Source: Medicago truncatula
Taxonomy: Eukaryota; Streptophyta; Magnoliopsida; Fabales; Fabaceae
Length of the DNA stretch: 64,000 bases
Direction of reading: 5' to 3'
Assembly: GCF_003473485.1 (NCBI RefSeq)
Contig: NC_053047.1
Location: forward strand, 41,960,972 to 42,024,971
Positions 31,281-46,109 of the stretch are shown here, piece after piece. The position numbers were made by a program, and so were the translations under genes. The notes under the pieces are model-generated. The model saw nothing but the letters and a program-made list of their open reading frames with translations, had not been told where the DNA came from and did not search any database. Every line of letters starts with the position of its first letter. Positions within the stretch are counted from its first letter, which is position 1.

Positions 31281-32213
31281 GGTGGAACCAAACAATAAAA
31301 TGCACCTCAAAGGAGTTGAATTCCCTCAAAACATTCCCCCATCCAAACACACTCTAAGTGTATTTGAAGTATTATATGATTATTTATCATGTTGCTAATT
31401 CAATTTTCAAAAAATCATTTTATAATATTTGTAATTTAAAAAAGAAAAGTAAACCCCCCTCCCTTCCACTCCTAAACCCTCCATCCAAACACACCCTTAG
31501 AGTTCAATTTTTTTTATCCAAACATACCAAAACAAACAAAGTAACATTACAACTCAAGCTAAACCTTGTCTTTTGGACTACTAAATATACATATATAGAT
31601 ATTATGATAAATCCTTATCTCAAAAAAGTGCAGTGGAGATAAAACAAGAAATTACTTCAAAGGCAATAAATTGACTAACTAGCCTTGGTTTTTCATCATC
31701 TCATAACGAATTTCTAATATATATGGAGCAACATGACGACCTTGTATCATGTAGTGAACATATGATCTAAGGGTGATCAGATGAACAACTTGACATATAT
31801 ATATATATGGAGGGACGTTAGATCCCATCGAACTAGCTAACCACTTTAAGAAAACCCTTATTCCAATAACTGATAATTAATGAGAATTAATCCAACAAAG
31901 AAATAGAGAGGATTCAATGAATCACAATTACCATTAAAATCTGCAATCAAAACCTTTAATTTTCAATAATCAACTTAACTGTTTTGCAATGAAATCAAAC
32001 TTGAAAACTCCCCCTCCCATTTTACATTATTTACTGTTTTAATAAGTTTAGGTAGTTGCCTAGTTAAAACGACAATTTCCGTATAGACGATTTTACTTAC
32101 TACTTTATTACTAGAAAACAGTCTGGTGCACTTCCTGAATTTAGTTATCAATGATTAGGGTGGATCTTACATTCTTTTGCATGATGTTGATGATTGATGT
32201 TTAATGTTTATTA

Positions 32214-32505
32214 CTACCTCCGTCCCTAATTATAAGACCCTTTTGAGAATTTTTTTGTCCCTTTTTATAAGACCATTTTGCTATTTCCAACTACATTAAT
32301 TATTTCTTTACATACATGCCCCTATTATTATACATCTTTTTCTTCAATCAACAATAAATAACATATTGAAAACATAAACCAACTCTCTCTCTTAAAGGAT
32401 AAAATTGTAAAAACAATAGTAATTGCAAACATATTTAATACAAATATCCACTATCTTAATTCCCGTTATTTTTTCAAAAGGGTCCTATATTAGGGACGGA
32501 GGTAG
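32214..32505. mobile_element. Stowaway-like MITE (unit 2)
   Basis: Copy of 8283-8574, flanked by TA, with the same damaged inner right arm (GGTCCTATATTAGGG). Confidence 0.9.
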
Positions 32506-33010
32506 TACTAGTTTTACTTTATTGGATATGATTTCTCACTTCCCATGTTTCCATATAATTACTCATTGTTGTATAGGTAGATGAAAAGATGGAAACACTT
32601 GAAGAGGGGACGGAAGTTTAAGCTACAGAGTTACCTAAATTTCATTTTTACAGTCCATAGTTTTTTTTAACGTTATTATGAGGTAGTCGATGTATAGATC
32701 GGTTAGCAGATAAGTTACTTTAGAGTCAATTTTGTACACTATGATAAAACAATAGTAAGTTTTCTCGATCTTTTAATGAAGTATTCATCTTTTTGCTTAC
32801 GTTAATTTCACATGTTTATCATGTAATAACTTATCTGTTTATGAATGTTTTAAATTGAAATTTTTCTTGTATTTTTTATTAGATTCTATATTTAAACTCT
32901 TTCTCAATAAAGTGTGACACATGTTCCCAAATTGTATTTCATTTTTGTAATTTTCCATTTTCTATCTCGAAAGGGTAAAATAAAAATTATTTCACATAAA
33001 TGGAATTTTT

Positions 33011-33186
33011 TTATGTTACCTCTTCACTAATTTTATCAAAGGGACAAACTTAACTCTTCAATGTAGTTAAGACACATTTTACTATGTCTTATAACAACTA
33101 TTTAATTTGTGTAAAGAAACCGTGTGCTTGATACATTATAAATTTATCAAATTATTTTTTATTTATTTCATGATAAAGAGAAAAAT
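33011..33186 (+). promoter_or_regulatory. NCR-B promoter (unit 2)
   Basis: Copy of 9080-9255, with TATAAATT at 33137-33144 and the same one-armed palindrome. Confidence 0.5.
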
Positions 33187-33484
33187 ATGGCTAATGTCAC
33201 TAAGTTCGTTTATATTGCGATCTACTTTCTTTCACTATTTTTCATTGCAAAGAACGATGCCACCGGTAAGTCATTGTTTATTATTTTAAAATTTTATTCT
33301 TAACTTATTACCTAACCTTTTATCCCCTTTAATTAGTAACATTTATATCTTCTCTTTTATCATTACAGCAACTTTTTGTCATGACGACTCTCATTGTGTA
33401 ACAAAAATTAAGTGTGTGCTTCCTCGGACACCGCAATGTAGGAATGAAGCATGTGGTTGTTATCATTCCAATAAATTTCGATGA
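33187..33484 (+). CDS. NCR-B2: nodule-specific cysteine-rich peptide (unit 2)
   Basis: Exons are 33187-33265 and 33369-33484, with a 103-bp phase-1 intron. The 64-residue product is identical to NCR-B1: signal peptide MANVTKFVYIAIYF..., six cysteines in the mature part, ending SNKFR. No substitution was seen in either exon, whereas flanking DNA carries several between units. Role as for NCR-B1. Confidence 0.9.
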
Positions 33485-33768
33485 CGATAAAATGTTCCAT
33501 GTGTGAATTACACATGTGTTTGTTATAATTCAAATAAATATCGCTGATGATAAAATGTTACATGACATTTCATTTAACTAATGATTCGGCATTCAATAAT
33601 TTAATTTGTTTTGTATATGTTTTTCTTTAATAATTTCACAGATTTTACCCTCTTTAATGATGGTAATTAAAATAAACATAGCGCGCTAAATAATATTATT
33701 TTGATTTACTTCTTTGTCTTTATTTCATAATAATAAACTTACCGTTACTTTAGATAATTATAGGATAC

Positions 33769-33854
33769 GTCCTTGTGAACATAGCTCAGCTGATTTGAAC
33801 AATGCATAATATATGCAAGTTCCATGGTTCGAACCCCGGCCACCAAAAAAAAAA
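33769..33854 (+). mobile_element. Short tRNA-derived SINE (unit 2)
   Basis: Copy of 9838-9923 with the same 17-bp flanking duplications. Confidence 0.75.
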
Positions 33855-34666
33855 AGATAATTATTGGTTACAATGAAATACTTACATTAAATAAATAATA
33901 AATTCAACAAATTTTAGTATAATTTAATACTATCAAAATTGATTCAATACATAAACGACATATCCCCTAAAAAAAGTACATAGATGATATATATAAACAA
34001 TGTAACATACAATTTTTTCAAATAGCGAATATGAATTTTTATTATTATTTTGATACAGCTTATAAGGCTTTCACTAAAGTAATCCATGGTCATTTTTAAC
34101 ATAAAATCAGAGAAAAATACTTTTATGTCAAAAGTGTTTTACGAAATGATGACCTGAATCAGATATTATACACTTTGTGAATCAGAAATACTTTTAGCAT
34201 CAGCATAGCATTCAAAAAAGTGACGACAATAAAAGCCTTGAAGTTATACACTAGAATCCAACTGACGCTAAAATAGCATCTACAAATGTGGATGCTAAAA
34301 TTGATGCTAAAAGGTATTTAAAGTGTTGACGCTACTTAGCGTTTGGAATTTGTGGATGCTAAAAAATTACTTTTGAAATCGATTATGAATTAACCGAAAT
34401 ATCTAGGATTTTTTTAAAAAAAAATTGTCTACTTCAACCACAAATATGCATAACCAAAATTTCCTAGATAGCCATAATTTTATACAAACACACATACAAC
34501 ATTCTTTTCTAGAGTCATTATTGTCTCTAAAGCCATTCCAAGTGATGGAAAATATTATCTCGTATCTGTTTTCTTTTGAACCATGGCTACTATTCTAACA
34601 TGCATGAATATTTTTCTGCAACTATATTCTTTTGTAATGTTTAAAGATGTTTTGATGAATGATGTA

Positions 34667-34913
34667 TTTGAATTGAAGGATTGGACTACTACCTACACCA
34701 TGGATGCAAGCCACCTATAAGATAGTTGATTTTGGGATCTCTAAGATGTTTAAGAATACTGATAATGGAAATGCAGAATCCGCAATGGTTCTTATTGATC
34801 CAGCGTTAGTCCTCATCCAAATGATTATTTTACATTTTATTATGTCAGTATTGCAATCACAACCAAAAATTGCTCACTTAACAATAAATGTGATAATTAG
34901 AGAATGTATTTGA
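34667..34913 (+). pseudogene. LRR receptor-like kinase fragment (unit 2)
   Basis: Copy of 10737-10983. The HRD loop is again missing between YLHHGCKPPI and YKIVDFGISK. Confidence 0.5.
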
Positions 34914-34975
34914 ATTAAGAACTTATTGAATTATTCATAACTTGTTCTGAAAATATTATTACTCATAATAACATA

Positions 34976-35138
34976 GGGTCCTGCTAACCGGTACCTCCGG
35001 GGCACGGGTTAAGCATACCATAAAAGGAAACTGTTTCTGACTTTATTATCAATTAATTACACAATTTCAATGCATTAACTACTATATAATTTCCTTTTTC
35101 ATATCCTTAACCAGTGCCCGGGGGCATTAGCGTTTCCC
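34976..35138. mobile_element. Mutator-type MITE (unit 2)
   Basis: Copy of 11046-11208 with the 9-bp AATAACATA on both sides. Confidence 0.8.
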
Positions 35139-35881
35139 AATAACATATAAGAATGTCGTTAGGACTATTAAACATAACAAAAATCGATCGGTTAAACATA
35201 ACAAATACTGATCAGTTCATTCATGAATTGCCAATCACACTTCAATTATTTCCGCTTCGTTTTTTTTTTCAAGCAGCTCTAATCTTCGGTTCGGTTTTAG
35301 TTTTTTTTTTTTTTTAACAAACTTAATATGATTTGACAATGGCAATTTGAAAAGTTATAGTTCAAGTTTTTGTAAAAGTAGTTCTGGTTTGATTGGAAAA
35401 ACAGAACCAATACGCCAAAAGTCCATACCTGTTCGGTTCGGTTTAAAAAGAACCACTAACAATTTAGTTTGCTTTAACCAAATTGTTGTAACGGTTTAGT
35501 TTCGCTCGGTTCAATTTTCTTCCATTACTGGACCATTATAAATAGTCTTTCCTGTCACCAGTGATGAATAGTCCTAAAATGAGATGATCTCCGATTGATT
35601 CGTCCTTTCTCTTGCAAGTTGTATGTACTAAGTTTCGAAGGTCTCGTTTAGTTTTGTCCTTTCCCTTACCGAAGAATACTTGTTTTGGCCTGGTATCACA
35701 CATGAAACAAAACTAAACAAAGTTATTAGTAGGACAGAATCAATCAGAATTATATATATATATATTTAAAAATTGGTTTTAAAACAATAATGAAAATAAA
35801 AAAAATAAAAAATAAAAAAGTAATAAAAAAAAACATATACGATTAAGTAATTTAAATTGCCTTTGTCGAAAACATCAACAA

Positions 35882-36884
35882 TCTCCGTCAACGGCGTCAA
35901 AAATTTGATGGTTGGATTTGGGCAATTCTACCAAATCGTTTACCAAATAATAAAGTGTAAGTAGAGTATCGTATCCACAAGGATTGACATTTCAACTAGG
36001 CAATTCATGTTACTTTTTTGGAAACAATAAAATAAAATAAAATAAAATAAAAGATAAAGGGGGTTTTGCAAATTAGTCTATTTGCAGCATAGCAAGAGTT
36101 TAGGAGTTAACCTCTTTTTGATTGCAGGATGTTAATGACGGTTACGATTATTCGAATCTCCTTCATTCATTTTTTGTTGTTAATTAATGGTCAAGCATTA
36201 TTCAGATTTTACGTCTTCTATCTAAGTGATGAGTTCGTAGAGTTTTACTGCCTATCAGGTGTCAAGTTGCACCTACTGTCACACGGGTTTGTGCGTGTGA
36301 GGCCTTACCTCAGAGGTCTGGTTCATTCTCCTCCACGTATTGAGTGGCAACCTTACTTTGGAGTTTCTACACAAGTTAGTGTTTACGGTCGTCAATCTAA
36401 GATACACTTTCGCGCTAGAGGTACATGTAGGTCTTACTCTCTCATACGTATTGCAATCAATGAAGGACATTAGGGTTCCTAAATTCGCTATATCCTAGAG
36501 GTTCCCTCGTCAGCTAAATCTTAGAAGGACATCAACATATTCTCGCTATTGGTAGTTCTACAAACGGGCAGCCCTATCTCGTCTACCTTACAAAGGATTG
36601 ATTTAAAAAGAATAAAGTTACTATGTGGATTTAAATCTTGAGCTCTTACGTTTTCCTAATTATGTGGTCTGTTATTAGTTACTTCTTGATTCAGGTAGGT
36701 ATTCACCAATATTAGGTATGTTGCCTTTCTAAGTACTGTTATCTCAAGTTTGGTTCGCTCGGAAGAAGAAAAGTCTTACGTTACAGTAAAATTAAATAGG
36801 ATTCATAAAATAAATGAATAAAAAAACTTATATTAAAATAATCCAACAAACAAAATAGAGATTCATCTTAGAACCCAACCCGAA
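35882..36884 (-). mobile_element. Athila-like LTR relic and primer site (unit 2)
   Basis: Copy of 11949-12950; primer-like site at 35882-35899. Confidence 0.45.
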
Positions 36885-37243
36885 AAAGGTTTATTTACGT
36901 TATTATGAGGTAATCGATGTATGGATCGACTAGCATATAAGTTACTTTAGAGTGAATTTCGTACACTATGAAATAATAGTAAGTTTCTCGATCTTTTAAT
37001 TAAGCATTTCTCTTTTTAATTATGTTAATTTCACATATTTATTATATGAAAACTTTTATGTTTGTGAATGTTTCAAATTGAAATTTATTTTCTTGTATTT
37101 TTTATTAGATTCTATATTTAAACTCATCTCAGGAAAGTGTGTCACATGTTACAAAATTTTATTCTATTTTTTGTAATTTTCCTTTTTCTATCTCAAAACG
37201 GTAAATTAAAAATTATTTTATATAAATGAATTTTTTTTAGGTG

Positions 37244-37465
37244 ACCTCCTGTTTAATTTTGTCCATGGGACAAACATAACGTAACACTTCAATGTAGTTA
37301 AGAGATATTTTACTAAGTCTTATAACAACTATTTAATTTATGTAGTTAAGAGATATTTTACTAAATCTTATAACAACTATTTAATTTGTATAAAGAAACC
37401 GTGTGCTTTATACATTATAAATTCATCAAATCCTTTTCTATTTTTTTCATGCAAAAGGGAAAAAT
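37244..37465 (+). promoter_or_regulatory. NCR-C promoter with 48-bp duplication (unit 2)
   Basis: Copy of 13310-13531. Tandem 48-mers lie at 37292-37339 and 37340-37387, with TATAAATT at 37416-37423. Confidence 0.6.
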
Positions 37466-37741
37466 ATGGCTAAAGTCACTAAGTTTGTTTATATTACGAT
37501 CCACTTTCTTTCACTATTTTTCATTGCAATGAACATTGTCGGTAAGTTATCATTCATTGTTTTACAATTTTTTCTTTACTTCTTACCTAACCTTTTATCC
37601 CCTTTAATTACTAACATTTTTATATTCTCTTTTATCATTACAGCAATTCCTGAATGTCATGCAGACTCTCATCGTGTAGCAAAAATTGACTATGTGCTTC
37701 CTCTTAAACCGCAATGTAGGAATTACACGTGTGTTTGTTAA
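37466..37741 (+). pseudogene. NCR-C2: decayed NCR gene (unit 2)
   Basis: Exons are 37466-37541 and 37644-37741, with a 102-bp phase-1 intron. It has the same defects as NCR-C1: Cys2 to Arg, Cys3 to Tyr, and an early TAA after the last cysteine, giving 57 residues. One difference is visible: VLPLKP here against VLSLKP in unit 1. Pro matches NCR-A and NCR-B (VLP), so this copy keeps the ancestral residue. The defects therefore predate the 24-kb duplication. Confidence 0.8.
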
Positions 37742-38719
37742 GATTCAAATAGATATCGCTGATGTTAAAATGTTCCATGTGTAGGAATTACACATGTGTT
37801 TGTTATAATTCAATTAAATATCGCAGATGATAAAATGTTCTATGACATGTCATTTAACCAATGTTTTGGCATTCAATAATTGAATTCGGTTTGTATTTAT
37901 TTCCCTTTAATAATTTCATAGATTTTATGGTCTTTGATGATGGTGATTAAAATAAACATTGCGCGCTAAATAATATTATTTAAATTATCTTCTTTGTCTT
38001 CATTTTATAATGATATATTTACTGTTACTTTAGATAATTGTAGGATACAATGAAATACTTAAGTTAAATAAATAATAAATTTAACAACTTTTTAGTATAG
38101 TTTAATATTATCAAAACTGATTCAATACATGGTACATAAACGATATAAGCCCTAAAAAATTACATAAATGATATATATAAACAATGTAACCTACAATTTT
38201 TTCAAATAGCAAATATTTATTTATTTTTCATTTATTTTAAAATAGTTCATAAGGCTTTAACTAAAAGAATTCATAGTCATTTTTAATATAAAATCAGAAT
38301 AAAAATAATTTTCTTTCGAAAGCATTTTACAAAATGACAACCTGAATCTAGTACTATATTTTATTAATCGTTTTCGAGCAATGAGTTTTAAAATCCAATC
38401 ATACACTTGGTAAAAAAAATATAATATGAAATAGTGTATAAGCATTGATTTTCCATTGCAATATCATTTACACCAAATAGCAAGTTTGGTTACGCGTCCA
38501 AATTACCAATCTCACGTTTCGATGTCGATTTCACCGCAATGTTAATAAGCTACTTATTTGAGCTTCACACTAAACAAATGGCTGCATTCACACCACGACT
38601 TTACCTAACACCGGCTAAGTCATAACATGTGATTTCTAAAACATGAACAAATTTAACGATATAAACCAGTAAAGTAACTGATAGAACATGCACATACAGA
38701 ATCAAGAGAAAGATTAGAA

Positions 38720-38983
38720 TGTTATGGGTACTTCAGAACATTCTGTACTTAAATCAGTGTGATCTCCACACACACACACTTTAGAGAGGAAACTACAAAG
38801 GAATGATAAAACTCTTTATTATTGAATGTGAGAGAGATATGAGTGATATCAATTACACTAATCATAAGACTATACACTAGTTAGTTACTAACCACTAACC
38901 ATAACCATATTTGGGTTAACACCTTAACCAACTAACTAAACTAACTAACTAAGATTGATATATGAATTAATCTTCAACAGTAA
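38720..38983 (-). mobile_element. LTR-like segment, TG...CA (unit 2)
   Basis: Copy of 14786-15049. Confidence 0.4.
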
Positions 38984-39127
38984 CAAACACATAACAATGC
39001 CACATTAAGGAAAAATAGAATGCGTCATATTGGATACCTTCATAAAATAGTTTCATCATTTTACCAAACAAAGAACATATTCAATAATGAATTTTATTAT
39101 TCTGACCAACGTATTGCTATAAATGAT

Positions 39128-39440
39128 TGATGTAGGAGGGTTTCATAATATTTTCTATAGTATTTTTATTTTAGCTCCATTTTGGCACTTTTCTGTTTTT
39201 GTTTCAGTTTATTACTTTTGGCCCTTTTGGGTTTTGTTATTTCCTTATTTAAGCTTAACAGTTGTAACCTAAGAGGAAACTTTTATTCATTGAATAATAT
39301 TTTAGATAGTTTTTCTCAAATTCTGGTGGATTCCAGAACCATATTTTGACAAGTTTGTCGTTTGCAAACTTGTTTCTTTCAATCTAGGTTTAACGCTTGC
39401 TAGCAATTACACGTCTGACTGTGTTAGTTGGTATCAGAGT
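39128..39440 (+). mobile_element. LTR and primer binding site (unit 2)
   Basis: Copy of 15194-15506. Confidence 0.7.
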
Positions 39441-39467
39441 AAGTTTCTCCTATTCTTTTCCTAACGT

Positions 39468-40384
39468 GATCAGCCAGGGAGATCAATAGGTGACAAAAAT
39501 TGCGGCTTTAACTGCGGCCATAAAAGCTTTGTTGGATCAGATGGCGGCTTTGATAGTTAAGGTTGACGACATCAACAACAACAACAAAAATCAATTCAAG
39601 AGATTTGGACCAATGAGCGTTCCATGTGGTAGAAACAATTGAATTATTGTGGATTCAAGTTCTTCAAAAGTGGGGAAAAATGATTTCGAAGAAAAAATGT
39701 CAAATCACTGAAAGAAGCTGCATATTTTACGAGAATAGGCAAATTCAGCTAAATCTATTGAAAAGGATCAGAAAGCAAGAAGTAAGGCAGCTATGGAAAC
39801 AATTGATGTATATTACTTTATTGAAGAAAATTATATATCCACCGTGAATTACAAAGCAAGAAGTAAGGTAGCTATGCATACAATTGATGTGGATCACTTT
39901 ATTGAAAAAGAAATCATATATCTACCGTGAATTACCATGGGGAGGTATCGACAGTAGGGCCAAGGGTTGAAAATCTCAACAAGTTCAAAAGTAGCAACGA
40001 AGATTTCCTCCTCCAAAGGTTTCAGGTTCGATTTATTATGCTAATTTCGTTGAACTTATGAGCTTGCTCTGGCTTTAAACGGGACCCTCACAAGTGGGCG
40101 GGATTGGTCCTTTTAAATTAGTCGATTCTTGAATCGGGATCGGATTCCGAATTTAAAAAAAAAAAAAGAAACAACGAAGATTTCCCAACATTAGTTTGCA
40201 CGGACCTGGCCGCTAGAGGTAAAACTGCACGTATGGATGCAAAAGGGAAAATAACAAGTTTAGTTACTAAAAAGGACTATAGCTTGGCAACCAAAATAGA
40301 GGAGGCAATAAAAAAGAATGAGAATTTGGAGGCTATCACACATATAAAATAAAACATTGTTCTACCTAAAAAAAAATCTTTCAT
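39468..40384 (+). pseudogene. gag stub/DEAD-box helicase relic (unit 2)
   Basis: Copy of 15534-16438, with motif V CTDLAARG near 40199-40216. A ~12-bp insertion near 40353 (AACATTGTTCT-containing) is specific to this unit. Confidence 0.6.
40009..40171 (+). mobile_element. SINE or truncated retroposon (unit 2)
   Basis: Copy of 16075-16238, with CAACGAAGATTTCC at 39995-40008 and 40172-40185. The A tail is one base shorter. Confidence 0.7.
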
Positions 40385-42786
40385 AATTTTTAAACGTTAG
40401 CGCAATAAAAAGAGCGGAAAGACGGGCACGTGGGTGTCCGTCTTTTCTCTGATAATTTATTAAGTTTAGAGATTCAAATTCTCTAAACACTGGTTTATAT
40501 GAACTTTTAGTTCATTCATCTTGACTACAAAATATAAAATTGTCTAATCATATAACTTTGAAATTAAGTCCAAGTTACTCAAATTTAAAATTAAACGCTT
40601 GTTTACATGATATATTTTGGAGCGGTGCTATTCTTCCCGACAGAATAGACCACGAATTTCTCAGGAAACTTGTTTTTAGTTATAATTTGGTCAAATAGAA
40701 AAAAGCAGAAATGGCGGCAATAAAGGCGGAAGGGTGATATGTAGTTATATACACAGATCGGGATGATTTCGGGATAAACTCTTTCGGTATAAATATCATT
40801 ATCCTAAATTTTGATATGTCAAATATTAAAATCACACAACTTATAAAATAGAAGGAAAATTTTAATTTTGAACATACCATAAAAGGACAGTCTTTTCCCA
40901 CAAAAATGCATGTCTTAATTTTTTTTTTTTGAATCATCTTTATCTTATTCAGTAGAAATCTGAAATTCGAATTCTTTCTTATTTTTTGAGTAGCTAACTT
41001 CTAAGTTTTAGCACTCCCTATCGAACTAAAATCATCCTAATTCCTTTAACCGATTAACCAAGGGCCCAAATTTAAGAATATTAAATTTGCGCATTTTTCC
41101 AAATGGTTATTTTAGAATAGTATAGAACAATGCACTAAAGTAACAACCGAATCCATCTCAACTAATTGCATCCCAAGAAATTATTAGCATATTACCATCC
41201 ATTCTTTAATAGTCACCAAAATAAGAGGTTCGCTGCAGATGTTGGCTTTTCAATAGCAAGAATGACGTACATAGGGTTCATACTTTTATGTAATTGCCTA
41301 AAAATTCTTTAGCAACCACATAAGTCACATTCCTACTAAACATGAATGAAAGGTACACAAGCCATGTGGCATGAAATGGTTCAAACGGCTTTTAATGTCA
41401 AATAAGATCAATATTGTTCTCGGATGGATTTTAGTGTTGTTGTTTAAAAACAACAAGCACTTTGTCATTTCAGCTAGAGCATGTAATTTTATAGTTTGGT
41501 TTATCCTTGTTGTATTTAGGGACAACAGAAGCTTAATAAGTAATTTCTTCGATAGACATAGCAGTAGGAAACATTTTAAAATTGTTGTTTTTGGATTTTA
41601 AAATTGTCGTATTTGAATTTTCAAATTCTATTTTTGAAAAAGAATATCTACCGAAGTTGTTACTAGGTTGAGTCACGACCATATCGCTCTCTTTAAGACT
41701 TTTTATGGCAATGCCAAAAATTTTGCAAGACATACCATCAACCACGCCGCCTCCAGGATAAAACAAGTCCAACTACTGCATTGTAGAAAACCATTCGAGA
41801 TTTATACCCTTAAATATGGTACTAAGACCACTCTTTAATACTTAAATCACTTTTTTATGGTAATGTTACCACTCTATTATGGTACTGAGACCACTCAAAT
41901 ATGGTGTTACCACCATTCTAATTTTTAATTTCTCCAAATATGATACTATGATCACTCAAATATGGTTTTACACCACTCTAACCTTTAACTTCTTCAAGGG
42001 AAGAAAGTATTGAAAATGAACTATACTCTTAAGATCATTCATAATTCTGAAGGGATATTATTCTAAAAAAGGAACTATGATCTTAAAAATATTCTTTATT
42101 CCGAAGGGACGTATATTATCGAAGGGACTATGCTTTTAAGACATTCTTAATTCCGAAGGGACATTATACCGAAAATGAACTATGGTCTTAAGAACACACT
42201 TAATTCCGAAGGGACATAAATAAGGAGATGAGGAGAAGAATAGCTCGTCAACACAAGTTGGAGGAGAAGAGAGAAAGAGTTCTCGAAAACTCAATATAAA
42301 CTGCACGGTGTAATTTTTGAACTGAGTGGAGTCCTCTGTATATATAGAGATTTTGTAATTGTTTTAGCAAAAATTACAGTAGTAGTTACTCTAATGGATA
42401 AAGATGAAAATGGAACTTATCCATTAATCAGTTCAACAACACTTGTGGATAAGATTAAAAAGAAACAAATTCACAAAAGAGGAGGAAACGAACTCATTGG
42501 AATTGAATACAGGAAATATAAGAAATTCTAATTATTTTATATGGTATTCAATAAACTAAATTTATGGGAAGTGATATTCACGAATAAAAATAATAATTAC
42601 TATTATTTTTTAACATTATCAAGTATTTAAAATTAAATACCGCAACTTAAACACAACTAATATGTGTTATATTTTATGTGGTACCCCACACTATATTTTT
42701 TCAATTCACACAACATTAGATCAAAGTATAATTACGTGGTGTTTAATCTTTCAATTTTTCTTCCAACATCACACCAATGATCCAAC

Positions 42787-43094
42787 ACTTATACGTTTGT
42801 GAATGTTTCAAATTAAAAAAAAAAATTCTTGTATTTTTTATTAGATTCTATATTTAAACTCATTTTTGGGAAAGTGTGTATCTTCCCAAATTTTATTTTA
42901 TTTTTTGCAATTTTCCCTTTTCTATCTCGAAAAGGTAAAATAATAATTATTTCATATAAATGGAATTTTTTTTTTATGTGACCTCCTGTTTAATTTTGTC
43001 CAAGGGACAAACATAACACTTCAATATAGTTAAGTGATATTTTACAAAGTCTTATAATAACTATTTAATTTGTATAAAGAAACCATGTGATTTA
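42787..43094 (+). promoter_or_regulatory. Orphan NCR promoter D (unit 2)
   Basis: Copy of 18841-19147, again interrupted by the solo LTR and resuming at 46110 with the TATA region but no exon. Confidence 0.75.
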
Positions 43095-46000
43095 TGTAAT
43101 ACTCCTATTTCTATTAAAACAATTAAACATGCGAACAATACATTTATTCAAGAAATAGAGGCTACGTCATCATACAAAAATTCAAAACCATAAACATGTA
43201 TATAAACTTCAACAGTCGCAGCGGAGTATAAACCAGAGTAATCCAAATATACATGTCATGAATCAATTATTACATCAACATAGATGAATCTCAAAAATCC
43301 CAACATACGGGTAATCTCCAATCATAACAAAATCCAAAGTAAAAGATAATCTAGACCGACACAACGAAGCCTAGATCAGAGCCGACTAAACTCTAAACAC
43401 CGATATCGGAGAAAGCTCCCGATATCCACACCAAGCACAAAAACTCACCGAGCAACTAATCCTGCACAACGTCTACCCATTCATACAGACAGGTAGGCGG
43501 TCAAAACCACTGGGGATAAGTATTACATCATTATAATCCAAATAACAGTTAACATGAATATTTCAATTCAAACATCATGCATTTGATCAATAATAACATT
43601 CTCATACATATAGTTACATTAAACCCCAATATCTCACATCAATAATCACCAATCACATGTGTCATGAACAAATATCAATACACAATTATTCATACACAAT
43701 CATCAATCACATATATCAATAAGACTCATGTCATGATATGCACCTATCGACACATACATGCATGTGGTACCAAATCACCTCAAGGTCGTCACCTTCGATG
43801 CAACAAAAACATCGTATGTAAGATTTCACACCCGTCTTACATAATCTCCGAAGTAAAAGAGTTCAACCCTTTTACAACTACAATCTCAACACGACTATGA
43901 TTCATGAACATGTACAAGGACTCGATAATGCGACAACAATCCACAATTTTCACCTCAATATATAGGACAACACCCAATTATATTGATTATCTCCACAACA
44001 TTTGCATTATCAAGAAAACATATCCATACACAATCAATTCATAGTATTCATCATCACACATCAACATGATTATCAATAATCAACAATGTCATTCAACATC
44101 AACTATCACATATAGTTTCACCATTCAAGCATTCTTTACATTCTAAGTAAGATATCATACACATCTCATGATAAACATCATATCCAATACAATCATTCAT
44201 TCATACAACTTCACTTAGTTATATAAAAATGGTCACCACAATTCTTAAGACAATTGGTTCAAGAAACATTTCCGGCCAAAACGTGTCAAGTGGCAAACGG
44301 CCAACTTTGACAATCCCAAGACAAAACGTCATAGACAAGTTGAAAGTTCTCAAACAACCTTAATCAATCATGTATTCATGAAGTTAAGTCGCTTCCGGAT
44401 CATTAGACATTAACCCAAGAACAACTTAAGTTCGTATGAAAAACCCCTCTTTACAACCTTCCACATTCCCACCCGAAATATCACTTTTTACATGATTAAG
44501 ATGTTTGACCACTTTTACAAGCTTTACCTAAGTCTATATGAGCTGTACGTTCGACTTACAAGTTCCAATGTTTGCAAAAGTTTGTTTTCGACAAAAGTCT
44601 AGAATTCCCAAAAAAAACTTCCAAGTTAAGACTCAAATGAAGAATTTCAAGTTTAGGCAAGCTAATCATTGTTCCAGTGGGTTTTAGAGGACTAACAGTA
44701 GTTAAACATGTTTAAAGAATCATTTTACAAAGCTCGAATTGGCCCCCAAAGACCCGGAACAAAGATCAAAGTGGCTGAAAACTGGACCTGTTCGCTTAAG
44801 CGACCACCTGGTTCGATTAAGCGAACGAATTACAGTAACAAACCACATTGCACGCTTTCTGGTCGCTGACTGGTCGCTCACCAGTTCGCTTAAGCGACCA
44901 CATGTTCGCTTAAGCGAACGAGTTCCACTAGCAACCAGAAAACTTCACTTACCAGCACACTAACTGGTTGCTTAAGCGACCTAACCCAGAAAATCAGTAT
45001 GAATGCTCGCTTACAGGTCGCTTAAGCGAACCTCTAAGCGAACGTTCACAGTATTGCAGAAATTGTTACGGGTTTGAATCCCTTTTCACCAAAAATCCCC
45101 AATTTTGATCCCTCATTGCCCAATTGTGTTTCCAGAACATGTTTATAGGTCAATATGACTAAAAAGACTCAATCAAACTTGAAAACACTTGACAATTGGA
45201 CCAATTCACAAATTTCACCAAAACACCAACAGCGTAACATCTCATTTCTCAACAACCAACGAATCATGCAAACCCAAGCCATGAATTATCATCAACAACA
45301 TGACTTAACAACAACAACATCAATTGATCATGAAACTTATCATAATTTATCAACAACAATGCATAATTCACCAATTGAGCATATTTTCATCATATACCCA
45401 TTTTTCATACTTTGAACATGTAATTCAACCAACAACAATTCAATTATTTATAACTTCATACATCTAAACATGGCATCATAATTAGATCATGAATTTCATC
45501 ATTTATGAACAATTAATCAATTCATCCAATTAAGCACTTTTCATACAAATAATTGAAAATTACAATAAGTAATTATGATGAATTCTAACCCCCTTACCTT
45601 AGTAGGTTAATCTCTCTAGCTTAGGCTTCAATTTTGCTCCTAGCTCTTCTCCCAACCCTTGATTCTTCAAGTCCTCTTCTCTCTAACCCTTTTCTCCTCT
45701 TTCTCCCACTTTCTCTCTCTATTCTCTCCAAAAATATCTTATGAATGAAAGTATGAGGAAATTTCTCATAAGTGTAGGTTTTTATATCAAGTCTCCTTAA
45801 TGGGCCCAACCCTCCACTTAATGGACTTAACCCATTTCTATTCACATCTTGAATGTTTCTACACTCTAACGGTAATTCACTAAACCTTAAATATTACTCT
45901 AGTAACTTAGTAAAACATCGGTTCTCACTACTCACCAAAAGTAATTCTCACCAAAACTTATAATTTACCCGTTCTCACAAAATGACCAAAATACCCTTCT

Positions 46001-46109
46001 AACACAGAAACAATGAAAATGCACCTAATGATGAATAATCACACACAAACACATAAAACACATAATAAAAATAATTAAAATAAATCTAGCTAAAAATCGG
46101 GTTGTTACA
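43095..46109 (-). mobile_element. Solo LTR, Tekay/Del-like (unit 2)
   Basis: Copy of 19148-22161. Here the right flank is CTTTA (46110-46114) against ATTTA on the left. Other NCR promoters read GCTTTATACATT, so CTTTA is the likely original target. Confidence 0.65.
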